DNA from: UBA6168 sp964508135 | GTDB lineage: Bacteria > Bacteroidota > Bacteroidia > Chitinophagales > Saprospiraceae | NCBI GenBank assembly: GCA_964508135.1 | Contig: CAZDSU010000010.1 | Coordinates: forward strand, 53,590-117,589 | DNA: 64,000 nt | Reading direction: 5' to 3' | In this document: positions 32,796-40,758 of the stretch, in pieces | Position numbering within the stretch: the first letter of the stretch is position 1 | How the letters are laid out: each line of letters opens with the position of its first letter | Program-made: the position numbers and the translations under genes | The notes under the pieces: generated by a model | Databases searched by the model: none | Told to the model about the DNA's origin: nothing | Seen by the model: the letters and a program-made list of their open reading frames with translations, nothing else

Positions 32796-34588
32796 TACCG
32801 ATGAAAAAATATTCCTTCCTCGTCCACCACTCGGACTACGAGAACTTCCTGAACGGGGTGCGGGCGGTGGGGGTATTGCACGTGCAGTTAAAAAATCTCG
32901 AACCGACGCAGGAGGCAGTTCGAAAAAAGCAGATGCACAAGGAGGTCAGCGACATCATCGGCCAACTCAAAAAGCGCAAGATGGAAGCAGCCGTCGGACA
33001 GCCGTCGAATGGCGTGGTCGGTGCGGCCATCGTCCGCTCAGTGCTCGACCTGAACGAGGAACTAGAGCGCACTCGCCGTGAATTGGCCACCCTGAACAAA
33101 GAAATCGAGCAAATGAAACCTTGGGGCGATTTCTCCCCGGAGATGGTAGCTCGTTTGGAAAAAGAAGGTGGCATTGACATTCATTTTTTTGTTTGCCCCG
33201 AAAAAAAATTCAACCCCGATTGGCAAGGACGATACGTGCTGGAAGTCATCAAAACAGTTCCACCAAACTGCTATTTCGTAGTGTTCAGCCGAAAGGGAGA
33301 TGTGGTGGAAATAGCTGCCGAAACGCACCTGCCCGACCCCGAATTTTCACTACCGGAATTAGAGGAAAAAAGAGCCGCACTGGAAGCTGCCATTGAGGAA
33401 ACGAACCGCCAACTTGACCGACATGCCGCACAGCATTTGCCCCCACTGGAAAGAACCCTGCTGGAAATAGAAGAGGAGCAGGAAATGGCCGACGTGCTCG
33501 TCAACACGTGTCTCGAAGCCGACGAAAAGGTGATGTTGCTCGAAGGTTTTGTGCCCGAGACCAAGGTGGTAGCCTTGCAGGATTTTTGCGAAAAAACGGC
33601 CACCGTTTACCTCGCCGAAAAGCCCAGCCCAAAGGACAACCCACCAATTTTGCTCAAAAATAGCCGGTACGCCCGCCTGTTCGAGCCAATCGGCAAACTG
33701 TTCGCCCTGCCCTCCTATGCAGAGCTGGACTTGACGCCGTTTTTTGCGCCGTTTTTCATGCTGTTTTTCGGGTTCTGTCTCGGCGATGCGGGCTACGGCA
33801 TCGTGCTGTTGGTGGGCGCCAGCATTTACAAGCTGCGGGCAAAGCCAGAAGTGCGACCCATTGTCTCGCTGATACAGTGGCTGGGCTTGGCGACCATTAT
33901 TTTAGGGACGCTGACGGGTACTTTTTTCGGCGTAAACTTGCTGGAAGACCAGTTCGCCTGGCTTGGCTCGCTGCGGAATTTTATGATAAACAGCGAGCAG
34001 GCTTTCAATTTTGCCCTAATGCTCGGCATGATACAGATACTTTTCGGCCTCGGCATTCAGGCAGCCAACCAGACCAAGCAGTTTGGTGCAAAATATGCGC
34101 TGAAGCCCATCGGCTGGATAATCCTGTTGCTGAGTTTGGTGGACATTGGTGTGATGAAAATGGCCAGCCCAGTGTCAATTTGGACGGCGTGGGCAGGGGT
34201 AGCCATCCTCATGTTGTTCAATGACCCCGATGCGGGACTGTTCGGGCGGCTGGGCAAAGGACTGTGGGAACTTTACGGCATCACGGGTTTTTTCGGCGAC
34301 TTGTTGAGCTATATCCGGTTGTTTGCGTTGGGCATTTCGAGCGCCATCCTGGGGTTCGTCATCAATGATGTTTCCCTGCGGATGCTGCACGGCATCCCCT
34401 ACGCTGGGCCTGTGCTGTTCGTGCTGTTGCTGGTGGTCGGCCATTCGGCCAATTTGCTCATCGCCTGCCTCGGATCGTTCGTACACCCGCTGCGCTTGAC
34501 CTTCGTGGAGTTTTACAAAAACGCAGGTTTTGCCGGAGGTGGGAAGGCGTACAAGCCTTTTGAGAAAAAAGTACAAACCATAAAATAA
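32789..34588 (+). CDS. ntpI: V/A-type ATPase subunit I (stator a-type)
   Basis: A 599-residue subunit I. The N-terminal half (to about 300) is cytoplasmic with coiled coil (RTRRELATLNKEIEQMKPWG). The C-terminal half is membrane-embedded, with FFGFCLGDAGYGIVLLVGAS and the helix SYIRLFALGISSAILGFVIN carrying the conserved Arg that faces the K ring. The start could be ATG 32789, overlapping ntpD, or ATG 32801 (MKKYSFLVHHSDYENFL); both keep the conserved part. Confidence 0.94.
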   Translation: MVVPMKKYSFLVHHSDYENFLNGVRAVGVLHVQLKNLEPTQEAVRKKQMHKEVSDIIGQLKKRKMEAAVGQPSNGVVGAAIVRSVLDLNEELERTRRELATLNKEIEQMKPWGDFSPEMVARLEKEGGIDIHFFVCPEKKFNPDWQGRYVLEVIKTVPPNCYFVVFSRKGDVVEIAAETHLPDPEFSLPELEEKRAALEAAIEETNRQLDRHAAQHLPPLERTLLEIEEEQEMADVLVNTCLEADEKVMLLEGFVPETKVVALQDFCEKTATVYLAEKPSPKDNPPILLKNSRYARLFEPIGKLFALPSYAELDLTPFFAPFFMLFFGFCLGDAGYGIVLLVGASIYKLRAKPEVRPIVSLIQWLGLATIILGTLTGTFFGVNLLEDQFAWLGSLRNFMINSEQAFNFALMLGMIQILFGLGIQAANQTKQFGAKYALKPIGWIILLLSLVDIGVMKMASPVSIWTAWAGVAILMLFNDPDAGLFGRLGKGLWELYGITGFFGDLLSYIRLFALGISSAILGFVINDVSLRMLHGIPYAGPVLFVLLLVVGHSANLLIACLGSFVHPLRLTFVEFYKNAGFAGGGKAYKPFEKKVQTIK

Positions 34589-34667
34589 AATGCAGTGCCG
34601 TATTGCGTGATTACAGGAAATCCGTTGCGGTCGTGCGTGAAAATCATCTTAAAAATCACAACAAAAC

Positions 34668-35123
34668 ATGGGAACAGCATTGATTCTCGCATACATTGGG
34701 TTGGGCCTCATGGTAGGCTTGTCTGGCGTTGGTAGTGCCATCGGCGTTTCGATTGGCGGCAACGCCACCATCGGCGCATTGAAGAAAAACGATGCGGCCT
34801 TCGGCAACTACATGCTCCTGAGCGCCTTGCCGGGCACCCAGGGCCTCTACGGCTTTGCCGGTTTTTTTATCATCAACAGCAGCGGCGTGGTTACTGAGAA
34901 CATAACTATGTTGCAAGGCATGGCCATTCTTGCGGCGGGCTTCATCCTGGGGCTGGTCTGCTTGATTTCGGCCATTCAACAAGGCAAGGTTTGCGCCAAT
35001 GGCATCGCTGGCATCGGCGCAGGCTACGACGTCTTTGGGCGGACGATGGTGCTGGCCGTGTTCCCGGAATTGTACGCCATTGTGGCATTTGCGACCACGT
35101 TCCTCATCAGTGGGGGGCTGTAA
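34668..35123 (+). CDS. ntpK: V/A-type ATPase subunit K (rotor ring), sodium-type ligands
   Basis: A 151-residue proteolipid with four membrane helices in two hairpins. The ion-carrying Glu134 (VFPELYAIV) is only in the fourth helix; helix 2 has LPGTQGLYGF instead. Compared from memory with Enterococcus hirae NtpK, all five sodium ligands have counterparts: Leu54, Thr57 and Gln58 (helix 2), Gln105 (helix 3, SAIQQGKV) and Glu134. This predicts sodium coupling. It is the last gene of the operon, 79 bases after ntpI, followed by a hairpin. Confidence 0.93.
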   Translation: MGTALILAYIGLGLMVGLSGVGSAIGVSIGGNATIGALKKNDAAFGNYMLLSALPGTQGLYGFAGFFIINSSGVVTENITMLQGMAILAAGFILGLVCLISAIQQGKVCANGIAGIGAGYDVFGRTMVLAVFPELYAIVAFATTFLISGGL

Positions 35124-35130
35124 AACTAGA

Positions 35131-35162
35131 ATGGCGGAGTGAACCTAAAATCACTCCGCCAT
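35131..35162. terminator. Stem-loop between ntpK and the choice-of-anchor-L gene
   Basis: ATGGCGGAGTGA (35131-35142) pairs perfectly with TCACTCCGCCAT (35151-35162) across an 8-nt loop. It stands between converging genes 7 bases past the ntpK stop. There is no U tract on either strand, so it may act as a 3'-end stabiliser or a factor-dependent terminator. Confidence 0.6.
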
Positions 35163-35181
35163 CAATATTGCTTGCCAAAAA

Positions 35182-36429
35182 TCACTTCACCATCAGCTTC
35201 TCCGTGAAGCTGCGCTGCCCGTTTTTTACCAAAAACAAATAAGCGCCGGGGTTCAAACCACTGATATTCAGCTTGGTATCACCCGTGGCAGTGCCCTGCA
35301 ACACGGCACGTCCAGCAATATCGAGCATTTGATATTCCAGTGCCTCGCCCGTGGCTGGGGAGAACTGTACCCAGTCCGCAGCCGGGTTAGGCAGCAGGGA
35401 AAATGGCTTTCTGCTGGCTTCGTCCGTATTGGAAGCGCCCACCTGAACGGGGATGGTGTACGTGTCCGTGCAGCACCAGTTTTGGGTGGTGAGGATGACG
35501 GTGTAAGCACCATCCGCTGCATAGGTATGCGGCTGTGGGTAGCGCTCGTCGGAGGTGGTGCCATCGCCGAAATCCCAATGCCAAGCAGTGGCGTAGCGGC
35601 TGTTGTTCTGGAATGTGGCGGTATTACCCGTGACGGCGGCAATGGCCTCGGCTGGCGGCGTGAGCAGGCTGTCGCCGCAGAGGCTCTCGATGCCGATGAA
35701 GACGCCGGAGTCAAAGATGGCATCTGAAATATCGGTGACGCCAATCTTGACATGGTAAGTGTTGCCGCTGCTGGCGTTGAAGGTGGCCAGTAGGGGCGTC
35801 GTCATGCCGTCGAAGGTGATATCGGCATTGCCCGCTGTTTCGTTGTCAATGAAATACTGCGAGTTGTCCGTTCCGTTCACATTATTGATAGAAACTGGAA
35901 TATTGGCCCCTGGCACAAGAGCGATGTTGCTGACTGCTCCCATGTCCGAAATCAGAAAGCCGAACACGTCATTGAAGCTGGTGCCAACCCATTCTGGGTA
36001 CTCCTCCGACCCGAAAACGTACTGGAAGTTCATGTCGCCGCTATCCGCAACGGTAAGGTCGAACTCCAGCACAGCGGCATCATAGCTTGGAAAACCACCG
36101 GCATTCAGCACTTGCAAATCGAAGTCGCCCAATCCCGCCATTGATCCACTTGCAAAGTTGGAGACGTCAGCGGCTATCTGCGTCACGTCGCCCGTGGAAA
36201 TTACGATGCCCGCATTCACGCCTAGATTCGTGTTTGCCCCCTCAAAAAACGCCATCGTGGGGGGCGCACCGTTGTAGGTCACGTTGGATGGGGTGGCGCA
36301 GGAGTTGGCGAAAAAGTCCATGATCATTTGCTCGGCGGTGTAGCTGGTGTCAATGAACAGCCCTGATTGGGCGTTTGCGCCAGCGAAGCAGAACACGCAA
36401 AATAGCAGTGTAAATAATTTTGATTTCAT
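35182..36429 (-). CDS. T9SS-secreted choice-of-anchor-L protein with PKD domain
   Basis: A 415-residue secreted protein. The start at 36429 yields the signal peptide MKSKLFTLLFCVFCFAGANA. Residues about 25-250 form a choice-of-anchor-L domain, recognised by YVFGSEEYPEWVGTSFNDVF. A PKD domain follows (about 270-335) with AWHWDFGDGTTSDERYPQPH. The last 80 residues are a T9SS type-A sorting domain (FSLLPNPAADWVQFS, then GAYLFLVKNGQRSF). It is probably displayed on the surface or released; ligand unknown. Confidence 0.9.
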   Translation of the reverse strand: MKSKLFTLLFCVFCFAGANAQSGLFIDTSYTAEQMIMDFFANSCATPSNVTYNGAPPTMAFFEGANTNLGVNAGIVISTGDVTQIAADVSNFASGSMAGLGDFDLQVLNAGGFPSYDAAVLEFDLTVADSGDMNFQYVFGSEEYPEWVGTSFNDVFGFLISDMGAVSNIALVPGANIPVSINNVNGTDNSQYFIDNETAGNADITFDGMTTPLLATFNASSGNTYHVKIGVTDISDAIFDSGVFIGIESLCGDSLLTPPAEAIAAVTGNTATFQNNSRYATAWHWDFGDGTTSDERYPQPHTYAADGAYTVILTTQNWCCTDTYTIPVQVGASNTDEASRKPFSLLPNPAADWVQFSPATGEALEYQMLDIAGRAVLQGTATGDTKLNISGLNPGAYLFLVKNGQRSFTEKLMVK

Positions 36430-36544
36430 TACCCGTATGTTTTTATTTGTTGAAACGATTGATGAAAAGCCCTGCAATTTCAAGTTTTTTCATCGAAACC
36501 AAGAAATAAATACCGCCCAAGTGCGCACTATCCGTCAAAATCCC

Positions 36545-36643
36545 CACTGTCGGATGTTGGGCCGGGAGACTTTCTTCCGCTGGTACCTGTTGGCCACGTT
36601 GTTGCTGGGCCTGGTCATCCCTGTTTTGGACATTGACTTGACT
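36545..36643 (+). pseudogene. Possible remnant of an M56/BlaR1-type membrane peptidase gene
   Basis: About 33 codons read RMLGRETFFRWYLLATLLLG then LVIPVLDID. This resembles the first cytoplasmic loop and second membrane helix of Bacteroidota M56 (BlaR1-like) proteins (pattern RRETFFRWNRxYLL). No flanking part of such a gene is present; the similarity stops exactly at a perfect palindrome. Recognition is by eye and uncertain. Confidence 0.3.
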
Positions 36644-36681
36644 GCCTCGCCCGGTTGGACACGTGTCCAACCGGGCGAGGC
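36644..36681. repeat. Perfect 38-bp palindrome
   Basis: GCCTCGCCCGGTTGGACAC followed immediately by its exact reverse complement, with no spacer. As DNA it could extrude a cruciform or be bound by a dimeric protein; as RNA it would form a very stable hairpin. No U tract follows, so an intrinsic terminator is unlikely. It abuts the M56-like remnant. Confidence 0.95.
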
Positions 36682-36816
36682 CAACCGCTGGCATCCAATC
36701 AATTGCCCATCCCTTACGCGATCATCCAAAAAAGTCATAGATTTGCGGCTAACTCCTAACAATTACGGGGCTTTTCCGTAGAAAAAGGATTCTCCAACAA
36801 GACGCAAGTCACCTAC

Positions 36817-38145
36817 ATGGTTGCTGACATATTAATCACTATTTTATTAGTTCTTCTGAACGGGTTCTTCGTTGCCGCCGAATTTGCCATCGTTAAAGTT
36901 CGGATGTCACAGCTCCAAGTTCGTTCCAGTTCCAGTTTTGCCGCCCGTATCGCAGAGAGCATGGTAGCCAACCTCGACGGATACCTCGCTGCCACGCAAT
37001 TGGGCATCACCCTCGCCTCCCTCGGCCTTGGCTGGATTGGCGAGAGCGTGGTTTCCAAAATCATCATCCAGGCGATGGAAATGTTCAACATGCAGGTGGA
37101 AGAACAGTTGGCGCACAAAATTGCACTGCCCATCGCCTTTGCCACCATCACCGTGTTGCACATCGTGTTCGGGGAGCTGGCGCCTAAGTCATTGGCCATC
37201 CGCCACCCCATCAAAACGACCTTGGCCGTGGCGGCACCGCTGCGCATATTCCACCTCGTTTTCAGGCCGTTCATTTTTGTGCTGAACAACTTCGCAAATT
37301 TCATCCTGAAGCTCATTGGCATCAAGCCTATTCTCGAACATGAGGGCATACACTCGGAGGAGGAACTGAAGCTGATCATCGCCGAAAGTGCCGAAGGTGG
37401 TGCCATCGAAGACTCCGAGCGGGAACTGATTCAGAACGTGTTCGATTTCGACGACCGTTTTGTTTGGCAAATCCTGCGCCCCCGTACCCAGATTGCCGCC
37501 ATTGAGGTGGACACTACGCTGGAAGAAGCCATCGAGTTTGCGATTCAGGAGGGCTATTCCCGCTATCCGCTGTACGACGACACCATTGACCACATCATTG
37601 GATTTGTACACTCGAAGGACCTGCTGCTGCTTTCCCGTAAGGAAAAAGACAAGAGCATCCGGGAAATCATGCGCCCGGTTCTCTATGTTTCCTCCAACAA
37701 AAAAGTGTTGCAACTGCTGCGCCTGATGCAAAAAGAGCGGTCGCAATTGGCCATCGCCGTCAACGAATTTGGCGGCACGGTGGGCCTCGTCACGCTGGAG
37801 GACATCATCGAAGAACTGGTCGGTGAGATACAGGACGAGTACGACACGGAGACGCCCATCGTGGAACAAGTGGACATCGCCACCTACAAAATTCAGGCAC
37901 AAAACCCGCTGGACGAAATCAACGAGTTCCTGCCCGAACCTTTCCCGGAGAGCGAGGAATACCACACCATGTCCGGTCTGCTCCAGCAGGTAGCCGACGA
38001 GATACCGGAAGAGGGCGAGACGATAACAGTTGGCAACTACGAAATCACGGTGCTGAAAATGTTCCAGGCAAGCCCCGAATTGGTGCTGGCCAAGTACCTC
38101 GGCTCCATGCCTGTTGATGAATATCTACCCGGCGATGAAGGGTGA
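36817..38145 (+). CDS. CNNM/CorC-family transporter (hemolysin C family)
   Basis: A 442-residue protein with an N-terminal CNNM (DUF21) membrane domain (ILITILLVLLNGFFVAAEFA, ATQLGITLASLGLGWIGE), two CBS domains (about 210-335; PRTQIAAIEV and GTVGLVTLEDIIEELVGEI) and a C-terminal CorC_HlyC domain. Proteins of this build are implicated in magnesium or cobalt efflux; the 'hemolysin' name is historical. Acidic residues after CBS2 are typical. It stands alone, with no apparent operon partner. Confidence 0.92.
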   Translation: MVADILITILLVLLNGFFVAAEFAIVKVRMSQLQVRSSSSFAARIAESMVANLDGYLAATQLGITLASLGLGWIGESVVSKIIIQAMEMFNMQVEEQLAHKIALPIAFATITVLHIVFGELAPKSLAIRHPIKTTLAVAAPLRIFHLVFRPFIFVLNNFANFILKLIGIKPILEHEGIHSEEELKLIIAESAEGGAIEDSERELIQNVFDFDDRFVWQILRPRTQIAAIEVDTTLEEAIEFAIQEGYSRYPLYDDTIDHIIGFVHSKDLLLLSRKEKDKSIREIMRPVLYVSSNKKVLQLLRLMQKERSQLAIAVNEFGGTVGLVTLEDIIEELVGEIQDEYDTETPIVEQVDIATYKIQAQNPLDEINEFLPEPFPESEEYHTMSGLLQQVADEIPEEGETITVGNYEITVLKMFQASPELVLAKYLGSMPVDEYLPGDEG

Positions 38146-38172
38146 TTTCAAGTATAAAGTAAAAAGACAAAA

Positions 38173-38763
38173 GTGAGTGGCCAACCTTCTCATATCCGTT
38201 TCACCACCATCGCTGGCGACGACGATATCCGCCAAGTGCTCACCTTGCAACAGGCCAACCTCTCCACACGAGTTTCAGCAGACATAGCCGCTTCGCAAGG
38301 ATTCGTCACGGTACAGCACAATTTTGATTTGTTGAAAAAAATGAACGAGGCCATTCCGCAGGTCATCGCCAAGGACGGCGACCAAGTGGTGGGATATGCG
38401 CTGGTGATGCTGCCCTCTTTCCAGGACTTGATTCCGGTGCTCAAACCGATGTTCGTCCTGTTCGACAGCCTTGATTTTGATGGAAAAAAAGTCTCCGAGT
38501 ACCAATACTATGTAATGGGACAAATCTGCGTAGCGGAAGGCTACCGAGGCGCTGGCATTTTCGATGGGATGTACCACAAGCACAGGGACTTGTTCAATGG
38601 CCAGTTTGATTTTGTGGCAACGGAAATCGCCACCCGCAACACCCGCTCCATCCGGGCGCACCAGCGGGTTGGGTTCCAAACCATCCACACTTTTCAGGAT
38701 GAGACCGACATTTGGGAGATTGTGGTTTGGAATTGGGAAAGCAGCGGAGACAATAGACAGTAG
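38173..38763 (+). CDS. GNAT-family N-acetyltransferase
   Basis: A 196-residue acetyltransferase starting at GTG 38173, the only plausible start before the conserved part. The acetyl-CoA binding motif is QICVAEGYRGAGIFDGMYHK (motif A, R/Q-x-x-G-x-G/A). The C-terminal TRNTRSIRAHQRVGFQTIH is the typical end of the fold (xxN..S...y.k.GF). Substrate unknown. Its last codons (GDNRQ) lie within the left arm of a tandem-word hairpin, and its stop codon is part of a TAGAC word. Confidence 0.85.
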   Translation: MSGQPSHIRFTTIAGDDDIRQVLTLQQANLSTRVSADIAASQGFVTVQHNFDLLKKMNEAIPQVIAKDGDQVVGYALVMLPSFQDLIPVLKPMFVLFDSLDFDGKKVSEYQYYVMGQICVAEGYRGAGIFDGMYHKHRDLFNGQFDFVATEIATRNTRSIRAHQRVGFQTIHTFQDETDIWEIVVWNWESSGDNRQ

Positions 38764-38829
38764 ACGATAGACTTTAGACACCCCAACTGGCCCCATCTAA
38801 TATCTTTGGTCTAATGTCCATAGTCTTCC
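38749..38829. repeat. Tandem-word hairpin (AATAGAC/TAGACTTTAGAC)
   Basis: The left arm GACAATAGACAGTAGACGAT and following (38749-38782) contains four TAGAC-type words and includes the GNAT stop codon. The right arm (ATCTAATATCTTTGGTCTAA and following, 38795-38829) is an imperfect complement. The vocabulary is shared with 46656-46734. Confidence 0.82.
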
Positions 38830-38870
38830 AAAAAAAAAAAAGCTCCGGTCAGACATGACTGCCTGCCGGA
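38830..38870 (-). terminator. Orphan intrinsic terminator on the minus strand
   Basis: TCCGG-T-CAG (38844-38852) pairs with CTG-CCGGA (38863-38870), an 8-bp stem with one bulge, next to twelve A residues at 38830-38841. On the minus strand this is a hairpin followed by U12. No recognised minus-strand gene ends here; the nearest open frame (38849-39106) is unconvincing. It suggests a short minus-strand transcript from the 38.9-39.1 kb region. Confidence 0.7.
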
Positions 38871-39118
38871 ACACATTTTTCACCAACTAAAATCATAGCT
38901 TCTAGCCAAAAGGCTCCTATTCGGATGTCAATTAAAGACACAAAACAAACAAGCACCTCCGGCTTTGGTTTGTCAGATTCCTGTAAAATCAAATCGTATG
39001 CAACTTTGCCCACCCATTTTTCTTGAAAAAACAGCCGTTGGTCGAAGCTATGCCCGGAAAATTTGCCCGACCTGTCCACCTCATCGTAACTTGGCGGCCA
39101 AATCAAAACCTGACTGCC
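38871..39118 (-). ncRNA. Possible short transcript of unknown nature ending at the orphan terminator
   Basis: About 150-250 bases between a divergent outer-membrane protein gene and a strong minus-strand terminator. Base composition is mixed, and no known small-RNA family (6S, tmRNA, SRP, RNase P) is recognised. The overlapping minus-strand frame of 85 residues ends inside the terminator stem and has no recognisable motif. It could be a small regulatory RNA or an unannotated small protein. Confidence 0.3.
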
Positions 39119-39694
39119 ATGAAAAAAAGCTTGATTTCCGTTTTTACCCTCATCATCCTGGCCACCTCCATGTTCGCACAGCGTGACGAAACGCTGATTG
39201 GCAAAACCGGCCTCAAGCTGACTGGCCTTTGGGGCGGCACAAATATCGGTCTGGTGGGCTTCGATGGCGACAACTACGGCATGGCCGGCGGCTTCTTCGG
39301 GCTGGAGTTCAGCAAGTCGTTGCTGCTTGGATTTGGTGGCTCAAGCGGTTCAGAATCAACCACTTACAACGGAATATATCGAAAATACGAAATTGATTAC
39401 GGTGGGTTTCTGGTGGGTTATGCCTACAAACCTCACAAGGTAATACACCCGAGGGTCAGCTTCCTGATGGGCAGCGGCAACCTGAAAATTAAGGACGAAC
39501 CCGACGACAACGTTTTTGTGGTGCAGCCCTCGGCAGGCATTGAGGTCAACCTTTTCCAATGGTTTCGCATGGGCTTGGAGGGCGGCTACCGCTTCGTTTC
39601 CAACACAAGCCTACCCAAGCCAAGCGATGGGGAGGTTTCCGCACCGTTCGCCCAACTGTCGTTGCGCTTTGGCTGGTCGTGGGGGAGGGATTGA
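39119..39694 (+). CDS. Small outer-membrane beta-barrel protein
   Basis: A 191-residue protein with signal peptide MKKSLISVFTLIILATSMFA followed by Q, which fixes the start at 39119. The mature part alternates hydrophobic and polar residues with many glycines (GLWGGTNIGLVGFDGDNYGM, GGFFGLEFSKSLLLGFGGSS) and ends in amphipathic strands (FAQLSLRFGWSWGRD), consistent with an 8-strand OmpA/OmpX-type barrel. The function is unknown. A LolA-like gene follows on the same strand after 162 bases. Confidence 0.75.
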   Translation: MKKSLISVFTLIILATSMFAQRDETLIGKTGLKLTGLWGGTNIGLVGFDGDNYGMAGGFFGLEFSKSLLLGFGGSSGSESTTYNGIYRKYEIDYGGFLVGYAYKPHKVIHPRVSFLMGSGNLKIKDEPDDNVFVVQPSAGIEVNLFQWFRMGLEGGYRFVSNTSLPKPSDGEVSAPFAQLSLRFGWSWGRD

Positions 39695-39721
39695 TAGTTC
39701 GGCAGTTGGCAGTTGGGAACT
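39692..39721. repeat. Tandem words AGTTCGGC/AGTTGGC
   Basis: The run ATAGTTCGGC, AGTTGGC, AGTTGGG, AACTG overlaps the stop codon of the outer-membrane protein gene. The wording equals that of 18562-18600. No complementary arm is evident. Confidence 0.5.
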
Positions 39722-39856
39722 GTTTTACGGCCATGAATGCCACAAACCACGCTGACAATTCATGTTTTAAACAAATTTTAACCCCAAACCCAAGCTGAGC
39801 AGTGAATAAACCACTGTCTCAAACGTTTGGAAGACTGAACTAAAAATTGAATATCC

Positions 39857-40543
39857 ATGCAAAAATTAATTCTGGTGTTTCTATTGGCCATTGCTTCCAC
39901 GGCAATGTTTGCCCAAAAACAGCCGATAGCTGTCAAAAAGGAAGTTTCCGACCCTGAGGCAAAGGCCGTCTTGGAGAAGATGCGCAAGAAATACGAGGCT
40001 TACAGTACCTTGGAAGCCGAGTTTTCTTTGGAAATAGAGGTGCCACAACAACCCAAGCAGACGCAGAAGGGCGTATTGACCCAGCAAGCTGAAAAATACC
40101 GCTTGAAGTTCAACGATCGTACCCTCGTGTCCGATGGCAAGTCGGTCTGGTTGCACATCCCCAAAAGCAAGGAAGTGCAAATAAACGATGTGGAAGAGGA
40201 CACTGGCGAGGGTGGCATCTCCTCCCCGCAAGACCTCCTGAAAGCCTACGCCTGGAAGGATTATCTGTACGCCATCACCAACGAATTCACGGAAAACGGA
40301 AAGGTAGTCCAGCAGATTGAGTTCAAGCCAACGACCAAGGCCAACGACTACTCCAAGGTGCGCCTGACCCTCGACAAAAAGACGCTGGAAATCGTCAGCA
40401 TTAAGTCGTTCGGCAAGGATGGTTCACGCTACACTTTGACAATCAACAAGTTAACGCCGAACAAGGCAGTGCCAGCCAGCACATTTACCTTCACAAAAAG
40501 TGAATGTGCAGACTGTAAGTTTGAAGACCTGCGGTTGGACTAA
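39857..40543 (+). CDS. LolA-family outer-membrane lipoprotein carrier protein
   Basis: A 228-residue periplasmic protein with signal peptide MQKLILVFLLAIASTAMFA. The LolA fold is indicated by the N-terminal helix plus strand (MRKKYEAYSTLEAEFSLEIE), then QKGVLTQQAEKYRLKFNDRT, LVSDGKSVWLHIPKSKEVQI and the late strands GSRYTLTINKLTPNKAVPAS with FTF. LolA proteins ferry lipoproteins across the periplasm. Bacteroidota often have several LolA-like proteins, so this could be a paralogue with another lipid cargo. A strong terminator follows. Confidence 0.85.
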   Translation: MQKLILVFLLAIASTAMFAQKQPIAVKKEVSDPEAKAVLEKMRKKYEAYSTLEAEFSLEIEVPQQPKQTQKGVLTQQAEKYRLKFNDRTLVSDGKSVWLHIPKSKEVQINDVEEDTGEGGISSPQDLLKAYAWKDYLYAITNEFTENGKVVQQIEFKPTTKANDYSKVRLTLDKKTLEIVSIKSFGKDGSRYTLTINKLTPNKAVPASTFTFTKSECADCKFEDLRLD

Positions 40544-40570
40544 TCCAGCAGCTTTTCTCAAAAACTTAAA

Positions 40571-40612
40571 ATTGCGCACGGATGGCGGTTCGCCTCCGTG
40601 CGCAATTTTTTT
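40571..40612 (+). terminator. Intrinsic terminator of the LolA-like gene
   Basis: ATTGCGCACGGA (40571-40582) pairs perfectly with TCCGTGCGCAAT (40595-40606), with a small inner GGCG/CGCC stem, followed by seven T residues. A second, partly degenerate copy of this terminator lies 1.8 kb away at 42388-42430. Confidence 0.92.
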
Positions 40613-40758
40613 GTCAAACCCCAAAGTGGGATTCAGGCTGAATCACTCGTGGGTAGTTGCTTTTCGGAAAACCGATTTGCCGTTGCTGCGAAACTGAACC
40701 CGCACCAGTGCCGAACCAGACCCCATTCACCTTGATTTTGTGACCCGAAACAAAGTCC

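Larger units (their letters stand above)
36430..36816. other. Intergenic region with a gene remnant and a perfect palindrome
   Basis: These 387 bases hold no intact gene. They contain a short M56/BlaR1-like remnant (36545-36643), a 38-bp perfect palindrome (36644-36681) and a TAGATTTG box at 36738-36745 that could be the -7 element of the downstream CNNM gene. A 144-residue open frame spans most of it but is not conserved-looking outside the remnant. Confidence 0.6.

Noticed and set aside
35131..35162. Riboswitch or regulatory RNA after ntpK
   Set aside because: A simple perfect stem-loop between converging genes; no conserved riboswitch core seen.
36347..36781. 144-residue open frame across the palindrome
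   Set aside because: It starts antisense in the choice-of-anchor-L signal-peptide region and includes both arms of a perfect palindrome; only a short M56-like stretch looks like protein.
38849..39106. 85-residue minus-strand open frame as a definite gene
   Set aside because: No motif or signal, and it ends inside a terminator stem; kept only as a possible transcript.
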